From the NCBI GenBank assembly GCA_038526915.1, contig JBCBGF010000002.1:124001-188000 (forward strand): DNA of 64,000 nt, in the 5' to 3' direction. Below, piece after piece: positions 17,069-25,674 of the stretch. Every line of letters starts with the position of its first letter. Positions within the stretch are counted from its first letter, which is position 1. The DNA is from JBCBGF01 sp038526915. GTDB taxonomy: Bacteria > Pseudomonadota > Alphaproteobacteria > Rhodobacterales > Rhodobacteraceae. The notes under the pieces were generated by a model. The model was not told the DNA's origin and ran no database searches. It saw only the letters and a list, made by a program, of their open reading frames with translations. The translations under genes and the position numbers were made by a program.

Positions 17069-17599
17069 GGGGACGGGCTAGCACCGGATCCCTGCGAGGC
17101 ACGACCCGAAACCTGCGCGAATGTGTTCATGTTGGTCACAATTGACCGGGTTCTGACGCGTAAAATCGGTCAGATCAGCCGCGATTGACCCTGCATGGTG
17201 ACACAATCTGGCAAGGCGCCGAATTTCGTTTCGGATTTACGTATCAATCCTTCGAAAACTTTCCTCAAAATGAGCGTCTCTTTGGCCCGAGGCGGCCATG
17301 CCTGTCCGCCAAAAATCCAACATCCGCAACGGGCCATGTTTGGTCTAGCCTTGGTTGGTCTGCGGAGAGCGTGACGAGTGCGGCCCAAATGCGTGTCGGG
17401 CAACTGGTGTGCAGTAGCGAGTAGGCGCGATTGAGGGAAGCGCGTTCAGGCGTTTTGGTGTGGTGAAGACCGCACCTTGAATGATCGGTGCGGACGGTAC
17501 GGGGCGGGTTTGTGGTGCCCTCGGTATCGTCCGCTCGGGGGCCCGATGTGTAGGTGGTAACCGGTGGCGCATTGCGCTGCCCTGATTGCGAGTAAGACG
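17069..17599. other. 531-base non-coding gap with inverted repeats
   Basis: No convincing gene was found on either strand; open frames here have unconserved, arginine- and proline-rich translations. Sequence is visibly less GC-biased than flanking genes. Structure seen: a perfect 5-4-5 inverted repeat GGTCA-CAAT-TGACC at 17134-17147, 66 bases upstream of the DMT exporter start, with a further GGTCA and TGACC pair just beyond it; and a perfect 7-bp hairpin CCGCACC/GGTGCGG at 17470-17493, about 100 bases upstream of the J-domain gene. The first could be an operator for the exporter; the second may lie in the J-domain gene's leader. Confidence 0.5.
17134..17147. promoter_or_regulatory. Inverted repeat upstream of DMT exporter
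   Basis: GGTCA-CAAT-TGACC is a perfect dyad 66-79 bases upstream of the exporter start codon at 17068. Size and position fit a repressor or activator operator, but no regulator gene is adjacent. Confidence 0.35.
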
Positions 17600-18250
17600 A
17601 TGAGTGTTGCAGAAGATCAGATGACCTTGGCCGACGCGTATGCGGTTCTGGGTGTATCTCAAGAAGCTTCCAAAGACGATATCCGCGCGGCGTGGCGACG
17701 GCGCACCTTTGAGCACCATCCTGATCGTAATGGTGGCGACAGTACCGAATTTGTGCGCATACGCGCAGCCTATGACGTTCTGCAAGGCGTGGTAGAGCCG
17801 GCGCGGCCTGCCGACGCAACTGTGGCGCCACGCCGTGTGCGCCCGGCCATGTCGTCTCGTATCACCGAGATCTCGCCCACAACGCGGGACCTATGCGAAG
17901 AACTGCTGAGTTCAGATGATGACGCGCCTGCGGGTAATAGTGGTGCTGTAGCAGAAACATCTGATTCTGAGGCGTCTGGTCGGGACAGACACCGTGCCAA
18001 TGCCCATGTGCCCAGTGCCTTACGTCAGCATGGTCGCAAACTAACCTATATCGTGCGCGCGCCCATTGCCGAGGGGATCAACACGGTTGCTGTGCCAACT
18101 GGCGAACTTCATGACCGGCGCAAGATCATGCCAAAGCTTGTTACGCTGGACGCGGCGTCGGCGGGGGACGGAAGCTTTGAAGTGCCCGAGGATGTGCGCC
18201 AAACGCACTTTCCAGGCGCGCGCAGCGTGCGGATCCAATTCGCGGGGTAG
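17600..18250 (+). CDS. J-domain (DnaJ-like) protein with unknown C-terminal domain
   Basis: 216-residue protein beginning with a J domain (about residues 10-62): DAYAVLGVSQEASKDDIRAAW, then the diagnostic HPD tripeptide at residues 40-42. J domains stimulate Hsp70 ATPase. There is no G/F region, zinc-finger or DnaJ C-terminal domain. Instead an acidic linker (LLSSDDDAPAG...) leads to a ~75-residue C-terminal region (RKLTYIVRAPIAEGINTVAVP...RKIMPKLVTL...SFEVPEDVRQTHFPGARSV) that looks conserved in style but that I cannot assign. Start chosen at ATG 17600; an in-frame GTG at 17564 adds twelve residues. The client or Hsp70 recruited here is unknown. Confidence 0.8.
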   Translation: MSVAEDQMTLADAYAVLGVSQEASKDDIRAAWRRRTFEHHPDRNGGDSTEFVRIRAAYDVLQGVVEPARPADATVAPRRVRPAMSSRITEISPTTRDLCEELLSSDDDAPAGNSGAVAETSDSEASGRDRHRANAHVPSALRQHGRKLTYIVRAPIAEGINTVAVPTGELHDRRKIMPKLVTLDAASAGDGSFEVPEDVRQTHFPGARSVRIQFAG

Positions 18251-18258
18251 AGGTGTGT

Positions 18259-18280
18259 GCCGGTCCCCTGCGGGACCGGC
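18259..18280. terminator. GC-rich hairpin between convergent genes
   Basis: GCCGGTCCC-CTGC-GGGACCGGC is a perfect 9-bp stem with a 4-base loop, placed between the stop codons of the J-domain gene and the fadL-like gene. No U-tract follows on either strand, so it is a possible bidirectional but non-canonical terminator or message stabiliser. Confidence 0.5.
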
Positions 18281-18291
18281 GACATCTTGGC

Positions 18292-19428
18292 CTAGAGCTT
18301 GAAGCCCACGCGGAACCCAAAGCCGATGGCATCGCCATCGTCGAAATCGGTGCCGAGGACGTTGCTGGCATTGCCGAGCTGGGTGTAGTTGATCCCGCCC
18401 GAGATTTTCATCGTCTCGGTCTCATAGGTCGCGCCGATGTTGAAGCCGAGACGCCCATCGATGGGGCCGAGCGATGTCAGCTCGATATCCTGCTGGGGCT
18501 CCCACAGAACGGACACGGCGCCCGACCATTCGTCGGTAAAGCGCCGCCCGACGCCCAGCGTGTAGCTTGTCCAGTCGGATGCATAGGACACGAGCGGCCG
18601 CCCACCGGTGATCCCGATATAGTTCGGCGGCGAGATCGCGAATTCTGACCAGTCGACCCAGTTGATTTGACCAAAGAGCAGGGTGTCTTCGGCGATGCCT
18701 GTCTGGAAGTCGAGCGTAAGCGAGTCCGGCGTCTCAAAGCTTGTTTGCGTGTTGTTCGGGCCGCCCAATGGCGTGCTGGTCTCAACGGTGTCTAGGTTAT
18801 GCTCGATCTCCGAGCGGTAGGTCAGACCCACCCGCAACGCGATTTCGGGGATCTGGTAGGCCGCGCCAAAGGTGTAGCCCACGCCTATATCGGTATCGGC
18901 TTCGACAGTGTACCCGATCCCCGGGAACAGGATCGACGCGAATGGCGTAATCGACTGGACAACGGGGCCGCCATAGACGGTCACGTTGTCGTTCACGTCA
19001 TATGCCAGAACCGCAGTCAGCGCATAGCTGTCAACATCGGCAGCCGAGCCGTTGTAGACTGCCGTGGGGTCAGGCAGGCCAGCAATCGCTGTGGGATACA
19101 GCGTGTCGGCCCCGTAAGGTTCGTTCAGAAAGACTGCGTAGGACAACTGATCGTTGATGTCTGCTTTGTAGGCCGCGCCAAACTGAGCATAGCTTTGCAG
19201 CAGATCGCCTGTGCTTCCGGTCAGGGGAATAGGCCCGCCGAATGCTGGTGGCACTAAACCATCGGTGCCTGAAAGATTTGGGTTCACGAACAATGCGCTG
19301 AACTCTAGATACCTGCCCTCTGCAAAAAGTGGTGCGAAGCTTAAGACTGAGCGTTCCAGGCCCCCTGCGAACGCCGCACTGCCTGCGAAGGTCAGCGCGG
19401 TGCTGACCAGAAATAATTTCCGTGACAT
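18292..19428 (-). CDS. OmpP1/FadL-family outer membrane protein
   Basis: 378-residue outer-membrane beta-barrel of the FadL type, which lets long-chain fatty acids or other hydrophobic compounds diffuse inward. A signal peptide (MSRKLFLVSTALTFAGSAAFA, cleavage after AFA) is followed by alternating amphipathic strands; the protein ends with DGDAIGFGFRVGFKL, a terminal strand closing in an aromatic/leucine residue as needed for outer-membrane insertion. It is shorter than classical FadL (about 420 residues). GGGAGG near the ATG gives a good ribosome-binding site. Two tandem inverted repeats with TGACG half-sites lie 51-83 bases upstream. Confidence 0.88.
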   Translation of the reverse strand: MSRKLFLVSTALTFAGSAAFAGGLERSVLSFAPLFAEGRYLEFSALFVNPNLSGTDGLVPPAFGGPIPLTGSTGDLLQSYAQFGAAYKADINDQLSYAVFLNEPYGADTLYPTAIAGLPDPTAVYNGSAADVDSYALTAVLAYDVNDNVTVYGGPVVQSITPFASILFPGIGYTVEADTDIGVGYTFGAAYQIPEIALRVGLTYRSEIEHNLDTVETSTPLGGPNNTQTSFETPDSLTLDFQTGIAEDTLLFGQINWVDWSEFAISPPNYIGITGGRPLVSYASDWTSYTLGVGRRFTDEWSGAVSVLWEPQQDIELTSLGPIDGRLGFNIGATYETETMKISGGINYTQLGNASNVLGTDFDDGDAIGFGFRVGFKL

Positions 19429-19478
19429 GGTTCCTCCCTCGACGCGTTACCGCGCAGTGGGAGGGGGATACATGCCGG

Positions 19479-19511
19479 TTGACGCGCACGTCAATTATTG
19501 ACGCCACGTCA
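19479..19511 (-). promoter_or_regulatory. Tandem TGACG inverted repeats upstream of the fadL-like gene
   Basis: TTGACG-CGCA-CGTCAA (19479-19494) and TGACG-CCA-CGTCA (19499-19511) are two perfect dyads that share the TGACG half-site and start about 20 bases, or two helical turns, apart. The first overlaps a possible -35 element (TTGACG on the reverse strand) of the fadL-like promoter. This arrangement suggests cooperative binding of a dimeric regulator, possibly one that senses fatty acyl-CoA; the regulator is not in the window as far as can be seen. Confidence 0.5.
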
Positions 19512-19533
19512 TTACTCAGTTTGTTCCGCAGCG

Positions 19534-20430
19534 TCACAATTTCTTCACACGACGCGTTTCTGTCCAGATATTCAAGTAGTTGCCGACGAAGATGATTGCC
19601 GCACCGACAAGGACCAGAGCATCGATGGGCTCGGCGTAGAACATAGCTCCGACCACGGCGATCAAGGGCAGCCGCAGAAAATCCATCGGGACCACGACCG
19701 TTGCGGGTGCGACCCGAAGGGCATTGGTGATGCAAAGATGTGCAAGAAGGCCCGCGCAACCGATCAGCACCACCCAGGGCCAGGCGCGCAGTGTCGGCCA
19801 GGCGATGTCACCATCATATCCCGCAGCAAGGATGCCAAGACCCAATTGTACAACCGTGAGCCAAAACAGGATACAGGTCACTGTGGCAGTTTTTGTGAGC
19901 ATTTTGGTGAAGATATGGGTGCAGGCAAACCCAATCGCGGACGCCGCCGCAGCCAGAACCCCGACATTGATCTCGGCAACGCCGGGCCGGGCCACCAAAA
20001 GCACGCCCACAAACCCTAGCGCCGCGGCAACTAGCCGGATCCGTGTCAAGCGTTCGCCTAGAAACAGCGGCGCCAGCAGCATGACCCAGATCGGCGACGT
20101 GAACTCGAGCGCGAAAAGCTGTGCCAAGGGAATGAGCGTGACGGCAAAAAACCACAGGTTCTGGCCGATGAAGTGACACACGTTTCGCAAGATGTGCAGC
20201 GGCAGTCGGTCGGTGTTGACTTCGCGCAGCTTGCCCAGGGCACCGGCGATTCCGATCACGAGAACCATACCGATGACCGAGCGATACATCATCATCTCAA
20301 ACGTATCGAGCTCATCTGCAAGGGCACGCCCGGCAATGGCCATGGCCGAGAAAGACGCAATTGCGCCGGTCATCCATAAGGCGCCGATCAATGGTTGATC
20401 GTCGGTGACCGGGCGCACATGGGCCGTCAT
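19534..20430 (-). CDS. DMT-superfamily (EamA) transporter
   Basis: 298-residue inner-membrane protein with two EamA repeats and about ten membrane helices. The segment IGALWMTGAIASFSAMAIAGR opens the first helix, and LFALEFTSPIWVMLLAPLFLGERLT is the characteristic helix 3-4 stretch (key residues TSPIWVMLLAPLFLGE) of the RhaT/YdcZ-like S-adenosylmethionine or general metabolite group. I start at ATG 20430 (MTAHVRPVTDD); the open frame continues upstream but lacks conservation and overlaps the ydcF-like gene region. Substrate unknown. It lies 40 bases downstream of the ydcF-like gene and may be co-transcribed with it. Confidence 0.85.
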   Translation of the reverse strand: MTAHVRPVTDDQPLIGALWMTGAIASFSAMAIAGRALADELDTFEMMMYRSVIGMVLVIGIAGALGKLREVNTDRLPLHILRNVCHFIGQNLWFFAVTLIPLAQLFALEFTSPIWVMLLAPLFLGERLTRIRLVAAALGFVGVLLVARPGVAEINVGVLAAAASAIGFACTHIFTKMLTKTATVTCILFWLTVVQLGLGILAAGYDGDIAWPTLRAWPWVVLIGCAGLLAHLCITNALRVAPATVVVPMDFLRLPLIAVVGAMFYAEPIDALVLVGAAIIFVGNYLNIWTETRRVKKL

Positions 20431-20470
20431 GCCGGTGCGCTCGCATAGGCCGCAGGGGCGAGGAAGGGCG

Positions 20471-21100
20471 TCACTGCAACCACGGGTCGACGTCGGCCCG
20501 GTCGAGGCCCGCCGCATCGGCAATCGATGCACCAGCCGCGCGCAGGATGTTCGCGGGCCACTTTATCCCCTCCATCAACAAATCCACGCTGATGCCCACG
20601 GGGCCTTCATCGGCGGCAACCAAGGATACCGACCGGAACCCGGCCCAGCGAAAGCTCGCCCAGCTCCGGGGCAGGTGATAGCGGTGCGTCACGAGGATCA
20701 GCCGTGTGTCCGGTGCCATCGCGTCAAGATCCATGATGAACCGCGCGTTCTGTAGCGTCGAGTGGGAGGCGTTCTCAACCAGGATCGCCTCTGCCGGGAC
20801 GCCGCGCGAAATCGCATGGTCTGCCATACGCTCGGCCACCGGTGCGACGCCCGCGTCCTCGGTGCCGCCTGTCATGACCAGGCGCGGGGCAAGGCCCGCG
20901 TTGAACAGATCAATCCCACGCTCCGTGCGGTCCAGCGTTTCCCCAACCAAGGGCGGGGTGACGCCCAATGGGCCCGACAACACCACGATCGCGTCTGCGC
21001 GGGGCAGGGGGTCTGGATCGGTATAGCTGTAGATATAGAACGCGGTCCCGCCGAGGGCGGCGCCGAAGACAAGTATCGCGAAGGCTATTAATCTGCGCAT
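20471..21100 (-). CDS. YdcF/ElyC/SanA-type DUF218 protein
   Basis: 209-residue protein with one N-terminal membrane anchor (about residues 4-26, FAILVFGAALGGTAFYIYSY) and a DUF218 domain. Family landmarks are DAIVVLSG, RLVMTGG, AILVENASHSTLQNARF and LILVTHRYHLPRS; the acidic and Ser/Thr residues in these blocks are conserved across the family. Members ElyC and SanA affect cell-envelope integrity, and YdcF binds S-adenosylmethionine, but the reaction is unknown. The domain probably faces the periplasm. It is downstream of guaA by 67 bases on the same strand. Confidence 0.86.
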   Translation of the reverse strand: MRRLIAFAILVFGAALGGTAFYIYSYTDPDPLPRADAIVVLSGPLGVTPPLVGETLDRTERGIDLFNAGLAPRLVMTGGTEDAGVAPVAERMADHAISRGVPAEAILVENASHSTLQNARFIMDLDAMAPDTRLILVTHRYHLPRSWASFRWAGFRSVSLVAADEGPVGISVDLLMEGIKWPANILRAAGASIADAAGLDRADVDPWLQ

Positions 21101-21167
21101 GGACTGTACCGTGCAGCCTTGGTGTCAATCCTGATCGCGCCCGATAACGCGCGGTGGCAGATGCGGG

Positions 21168-22724
21168 TTATTCCCACTCGATCGTACCCGGGGGTTTCGA
21201 CGTAATGTCATAGGTCACCCGGTTGATCCCCGGCACTTCGTTGATGATCCGCGTCGCGGTTTCGCCCAGAAACTCATGACTGAAGGGATAGTAGTCGGCG
21301 GTCATGCCGTCGACGCTCGTGACCGCACGCAGCGCGCAGGCAAAGTCATAGGTGCGCCCGTCACCCATGACGCCCACCGTGCGGACGGGCAAGATCGCAA
21401 CGAAAGCCTGCCAGATCTCATCATAGAGCTCGTGTTTGCGGATCTGGTCGATGTAAACGGCGTCCGCCTTGCGTAGGATGTCGAGCTTTGTCCGCGTGAT
21501 CTCACCGGGGCAGCGGATGGCAAGGCCGGGGCCTGGAAACGGGTGACGCCCGATGAAGTGCTGGGGCAGGCCAAGCTCACGGCCCAACGCGCGCACCTCG
21601 TCCTTGAAGAGTTCGCGCAGGGGCTCGACCAGCTTGAGGCCCATCTTTTCGGGCAGGCCGCCCACATTGTGATGGCTTTTGATTGTAACGGACGGACCGC
21701 CAGAGAAGCTGACTGACTCAATGACGTCCGGATAAAGCGTGCCTTGCGCCAGAAAGGTCGCCCCGCCCACCTCGCCTGCGTGTTTCTGGAAGACGTCAAT
21801 GAACAGCTTGCCGATGGTCTTGCGCTTCGTCTCGGGGTCCGACACGCCTTCCAGGGCCGACAGGAACAACTCGCGCTCGTCCGCATGGATCAGCGGCATG
21901 TTGTAGTGGTCGCGGAACATCGTGACGACTTCATCCGCTTCGCCTTGGCGCAGCAGGCCGTGGTCGACGAAAACGCAGGTGAGCTGGTCACCGATCGCCT
22001 CGTGGATCAGTACCGCCGCGACAGAGCTGTCGACGCCGCCGGACAACCCACAGATCACCTTATCCCCGCCAACCTCATCGCGGATCCGCTGGATCGCCTC
22101 TTCGCGGTAGGCCCCCATCGTCCAATCACCCGAAAACCCCGCCAGCCGCACAAAGTTCTCATAGAGCCGCGCACCGTTGGGCGTGTGGTGCACCTCGGGG
22201 TGGAACTGCACTGCGTAGAAGTGGCGCTTGGTGTCGGCGGTGATAGCAGAGGGGGCACCGGGCGATGTCGCGAACACTTCGAACCCTGGTGCAATTTGGG
22301 CGACGTGATCGCCATGGCTCATCCACACCTGTTCCTTGTCGGTGGCAAACCAGCCTTCCAATAGATCAAGGGGGGCGCCTTCGGGGGTGACATAGGCGCG
22401 GCCAAACTCCGCGGTGCCCTGACCGCGTTCAACCTGGCCGCCAAGCTCTTGCATCATGACTTGCTGGCCATAACAGATGCCGAGGATCGGAACCCCAAGG
22501 TCAAACACACCTGCTGGGGGGCGGGGCGATCCCTCATCGATGACGCTGGCCGGGCCGCCTGAGAAGATGATCGCCTTGGGCGCGAAAGAGGCAAGGAATG
22601 CGTCGGTGACGCGTTGGTAGGGGTGTATTTCGCAGTAGACGTTCAATTCCCGCAGGCGGCGCGCGATCAGCTGGGTCACCTGGCTGCCGAAATCGATGAT
22701 GAGAAGACGGTCATGATCGGACAT
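21168..22724 (-). CDS. guaA: GMP synthase (glutamine-hydrolysing)
   Basis: Converts XMP to GMP with ATP and glutamine. The 518-residue protein has the class I amidotransferase domain with nucleophile Cys in GICYGQQVM and His/Glu in VQFHPEVHHT, followed by the ATP pyrophosphatase domain with P-loop GLSGGVDSSVAAVL, and the C-terminal dimerisation domain ending PPGTIEWE, as in all GuaA. I start at ATG 22724 (MSDHDRLLIIDFG); a GTG two codons upstream is also possible. No strong ribosome-binding site is visible. Confidence 0.97.
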   Translation of the reverse strand: MSDHDRLLIIDFGSQVTQLIARRLRELNVYCEIHPYQRVTDAFLASFAPKAIIFSGGPASVIDEGSPRPPAGVFDLGVPILGICYGQQVMMQELGGQVERGQGTAEFGRAYVTPEGAPLDLLEGWFATDKEQVWMSHGDHVAQIAPGFEVFATSPGAPSAITADTKRHFYAVQFHPEVHHTPNGARLYENFVRLAGFSGDWTMGAYREEAIQRIRDEVGGDKVICGLSGGVDSSVAAVLIHEAIGDQLTCVFVDHGLLRQGEADEVVTMFRDHYNMPLIHADERELFLSALEGVSDPETKRKTIGKLFIDVFQKHAGEVGGATFLAQGTLYPDVIESVSFSGGPSVTIKSHHNVGGLPEKMGLKLVEPLRELFKDEVRALGRELGLPQHFIGRHPFPGPGLAIRCPGEITRTKLDILRKADAVYIDQIRKHELYDEIWQAFVAILPVRTVGVMGDGRTYDFACALRAVTSVDGMTADYYPFSHEFLGETATRIINEVPGINRVTYDITSKPPGTIEWE

Positions 22725-22772
22725 GGGCACCGATTATGCACCGCGCAGGCCGAGCGCAAGGGCGATAGATCG

Positions 22773-23954
22773 TCAGGCCGGGATTAGTCCCGTCTCGCGC
22801 GTCTTCGCGAAGACAGCCCGGCACCAATCACCGCTGGCATAGCTGTGGCACGGCGCGGTCGTGGCCAAGGTGCCCGTCCACTGGCTGATCCTTGGGCCAG
22901 GCAGCAAGGTTTCGCAGGGAACACCGTTGGCATTGATCACAAAGTGCCCATCGCAAAGCAGATGCACATAGGAAAAGCGGCGTTTGCCGCGCGCAAGCCG
23001 CACACCGCGTGGGCCAAGCCGCGCCAGTTGCCCGGCGCGCACCAGCCGGGTTTCGGTACCGTTTGACACACGAACGCAGTGCTGGCGTGACAAGAACAGG
23101 TCGCTTTCGGCGCCAAGGCGGCCCCTGGGTATCAAAACCGGCCAATGCGAGGGGCAGGCGGCCATGGTGCTGGCCGGAATATGGGTGTGAAATACCTCGC
23201 GGATGGCCTCAGTACCCCCATCAAACAGGGCAATGCGATCACCGCGCTGCAAGTCTTCGACGCGACGGCAGCCCGTTGGCGTCGCGATCAGTGTCCCAGT
23301 GCCAAAGCAGGGGATTTGTCCGCTTTGCGTCATTGGCTGATTGAACAGGGTGAAACGCGAGATCTCCCCGTCAAAAGAGCCTGTGATGTTATTTGCCACA
23401 CCATCGCCAGACCCTGTCTGCGACGCCCCCAGAATGATCGGCTCGACATCCCCTGCAAGCGTCAGCGTGTTTTTGTGTGACGCAACTTCTTTGCCGTTGA
23501 CCAACAGCTTCCCACCGTCTGGCCCCCACGAATAGGCAACGCTCGTCGGGTCGCCGACCAGTACGTTGCCGCCCGAGATCCAAGTATCGCTGCTTGCGTC
23601 TTGGTGTCGGACAACCACTTGTCCACCGCTGTCGATAAAGATCGTCAGGTGACCGCCGCCATCACGCCCTGTAGAATCCACGGAAAACAACGTATGCGCC
23701 CCCGGATTGCTAAACGGACGGTCGCCTGGGCTTGCCGCGAACTGGGTGAAGTCCAATTGCACCGTGCCTTGGTCCAAACCAAAGCCCGGATCCGGGGCGA
23801 TCTCGACATAGTCGCGATCGCCATCGAACCAAACGGATCCTTCGCCATCGGGCGTTGCGTCACCACGAAACGCGGCGCTGGTTTTGCCAACGGAACTGTC
23901 CGCAGTGGTCGCGCCTTTTGCTTCGTCGAATTCGAAATCCAGAACCTTTGCCAT
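22773..23954 (-). CDS. LamG-like plus Hint domain protein
   Basis: 393-residue protein with two parts. Residues ~1-220 form a concanavalin/LamG-like beta-sandwich (VWFDGDRDYVEIAPDPGF...DGEISRFTLFNQPM). Residues ~228-393 form a Hint domain opening with CFGTGTLIATPTGCRRVEDL, where the first Cys would start self-cleavage, and with later QHCVRV resembling the conserved hedgehog/intein blocks. Such LamG-Hint proteins are common in Rhodobacteraceae and often have no N-terminal signal, being type I secretion candidates. I start at ATG 23954 (MAKVLDFEFDEAKG). It is divergent from the mttB-like gene. Role unknown: autocatalytic surface protein or effector processing are both possible. Confidence 0.82.
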   Translation of the reverse strand: MAKVLDFEFDEAKGATTADSSVGKTSAAFRGDATPDGEGSVWFDGDRDYVEIAPDPGFGLDQGTVQLDFTQFAASPGDRPFSNPGAHTLFSVDSTGRDGGGHLTIFIDSGGQVVVRHQDASSDTWISGGNVLVGDPTSVAYSWGPDGGKLLVNGKEVASHKNTLTLAGDVEPIILGASQTGSGDGVANNITGSFDGEISRFTLFNQPMTQSGQIPCFGTGTLIATPTGCRRVEDLQRGDRIALFDGGTEAIREVFHTHIPASTMAACPSHWPVLIPRGRLGAESDLFLSRQHCVRVSNGTETRLVRAGQLARLGPRGVRLARGKRRFSYVHLLCDGHFVINANGVPCETLLPGPRISQWTGTLATTAPCHSYASGDWCRAVFAKTRETGLIPA

Positions 23955-24033
23955 CGATGCCCCCGATGCTCCATTGGTTGAGGCCTGTCGCAAAAGGGTG
24001 GATTTTCTGTTGAAACCAGTTCGGAACCTGAGA

Positions 24034-24079
24034 ATTTGCGCGCAAATGTCGATTTCGCCCGCGAATGGCCGCAAATGTC
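24034..24079. promoter_or_regulatory. Palindrome and direct repeat in the Hint/mttB divergent region
   Basis: ATTTGCGCGCAAAT (24034-24047) is a perfect 14-base palindrome. The decamer CGCAAATGTC occurs at 24041-24050 and again at 24070-24079, exactly 29 bases apart. Both lie in the 181-base gap between the divergent Hint and mttB-like starts, a sensible place for a shared operator. Confidence 0.4.
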
Positions 24080-24135
24080 ACGGCGTGCAAAGCGCCGTCG
24101 GCTATCGCGGAGACGGGCAAAGAGCGAGGTGAACC

Positions 24136-25674
24136 ATGGCCGAAGCACGAACGCGCCGGCGTGGCGGGGGCGGGGCGGCCCGCCGGGCAGAGCGGACCGC
24201 CGTTCGCATCGAGGCCGCACGGTTTATCGAGCGTAACATCCCAAACGTCGACATCCTCAACGACGAAGCGTTGGAGATTATCGAAAACAATGCCGAAACC
24301 GTCTTGCAGGAGATCGGCGTCAATTTCGTTGACAACCCCGACGCACTGAAGCTGTGGGCCGATGCGGGCGCAGATGTCGATGGCGAGCGGATTCGTCTGC
24401 CCAAGGGCCTCGCGCGCGATTTGTGCAAGACAGCGCCGCAAAGCTTCACCCAGCACGCCCGCAACCCTGAACGCAACGTCGAGATCGGTGGGCGCAACCT
24501 TGTGCTTGCCCCCGTCTATGGCCCACCATTTGTGCGGGACGCGGCGGGCGGGCGACGCTATGCGACGCTTCAGGATTTCCAGAACTTCGTCAAACTGGGT
24601 TACATGTCCAAGTGGCTCCACCATTCCGGCGGGACGGTGTGTGAGCCCACGGATGTGCCCGTGAACAAGCGGCACTTCGACATGCTGCTGGCCCATATGA
24701 AGCTGTCGGACAAGCCGTTCATGGGATCGGTCACCGAACCCAGCCGCGCCCAGGACAGTGTGGAGATGTGCGAAATCCTGTTTGGCCGCGATTTTGTTGC
24801 CGAAAACACGGTGATGACGTCACTCATCAACATCAATTCGCCTCTCACATTCGATGGGGTGATGATGGGCGCGCTTGAGGTCTATGCCCGCGCAAATCAG
24901 GCGGCGATCATTTCGCCCTTTATCGTGGGCGGTGCGATGGCACCGGTGACTGTTGCCGGAACACTGACGCAGGTGCTGGCCGAGGTCATGGCGGGCGTGG
25001 CCTACAGTCAACTTGTACGCCCGGGTGCGCCAGTGATCTTCGGTGCGTTCGTGACATCGATCGACATGAACTCCGGCGCGCCGACATTCGGCACGCCCGA
25101 GGCCGCCCAGATCACCTATGGGGCAGGGCAATTGGCCCGGCGTCTGGGGCTACCCTATCGCAGCGCGGGGTCTTTTTGCGGATCGAAACTGCCAGATGCG
25201 CAGGCGGCATACGAGACCGCAAATTCGCTCAATGCCGGCCTGATGTCCGGAGTGAATTTCATGCTTCACGCCTGTGGCTGGCTGGAAGGCGGGCTTGTTG
25301 CATCGTTTGAGAAGTTTGTAATGGATGCCGATCAGCTCGGCGTTTTGCACAAGCTGGCGGCCGGGGTGGATATGTCGGAAACAGGGCAGGGGCTTGAGGC
25401 CCTGCGCGAAGTCGGGCCGGGCGGGCACTATTTGGGGTGCGCGCATACTCAGGCAAACTTCAAAGAGGCGTTTTGGCGCTCTGAGATGCTCGACTACAAA
25501 CCGTATGAAACCTGGGAAGACGAAGGCGCGCGCGACACCGTTGCCTTGGCCTCAGCACGGGTGGAGAAGCTTTTGGCCGAGTACCAGCAGCCCATGTTGG
25601 ACCCCGCGGTGGCGGAAGCCCTTGATGCCTATGTTGCGGGGCGGAAGGCCGCGATGCCTGACAGCTTTACCTAG
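24136..25674 (+). CDS. Non-pyrrolysine MttB-family methyltransferase
   Basis: 512-residue protein of the trimethylamine methyltransferase (MttB) superfamily, a TIM-barrel that hands a methyl group from a quaternary or tertiary amine to a corrinoid protein. The family features SKWLHHSGGTVCEPTDVP, LININSPLTFDGVMM, APVTVAGTLTQVLAE and GMPYRS-like RLGLPYRSAG are present. There is no in-frame UAG, so it cannot contain pyrrolysine at the usual place; non-Pyl relatives characterised elsewhere demethylate compounds such as glycine betaine. No corrinoid protein or its activator is adjacent. ATG 24136 follows a GAGGTG ribosome-binding site. The 3' end overlaps the DUF6477 stop by eight bases. Confidence 0.88.
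   Translation: MAEARTRRRGGGGAARRAERTAVRIEAARFIERNIPNVDILNDEALEIIENNAETVLQEIGVNFVDNPDALKLWADAGADVDGERIRLPKGLARDLCKTAPQSFTQHARNPERNVEIGGRNLVLAPVYGPPFVRDAAGGRRYATLQDFQNFVKLGYMSKWLHHSGGTVCEPTDVPVNKRHFDMLLAHMKLSDKPFMGSVTEPSRAQDSVEMCEILFGRDFVAENTVMTSLININSPLTFDGVMMGALEVYARANQAAIISPFIVGGAMAPVTVAGTLTQVLAEVMAGVAYSQLVRPGAPVIFGAFVTSIDMNSGAPTFGTPEAAQITYGAGQLARRLGLPYRSAGSFCGSKLPDAQAAYETANSLNAGLMSGVNFMLHACGWLEGGLVASFEKFVMDADQLGVLHKLAAGVDMSETGQGLEALREVGPGGHYLGCAHTQANFKEAFWRSEMLDYKPYETWEDEGARDTVALASARVEKLLAEYQQPMLDPAVAEALDAYVAGRKAAMPDSFT

Noticed and set aside
17265..17831. 188-codon reverse frame over the gap and the J-domain gene
   Set aside because: It overlaps the J-domain coding sequence, has no ribosome-binding site and shows no recognisable domain.
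24136..25674. Pyrrolysine-containing MttB
   Set aside because: The frame runs through without an internal UAG and the protein is full length, so it is a non-pyrrolysine homologue.
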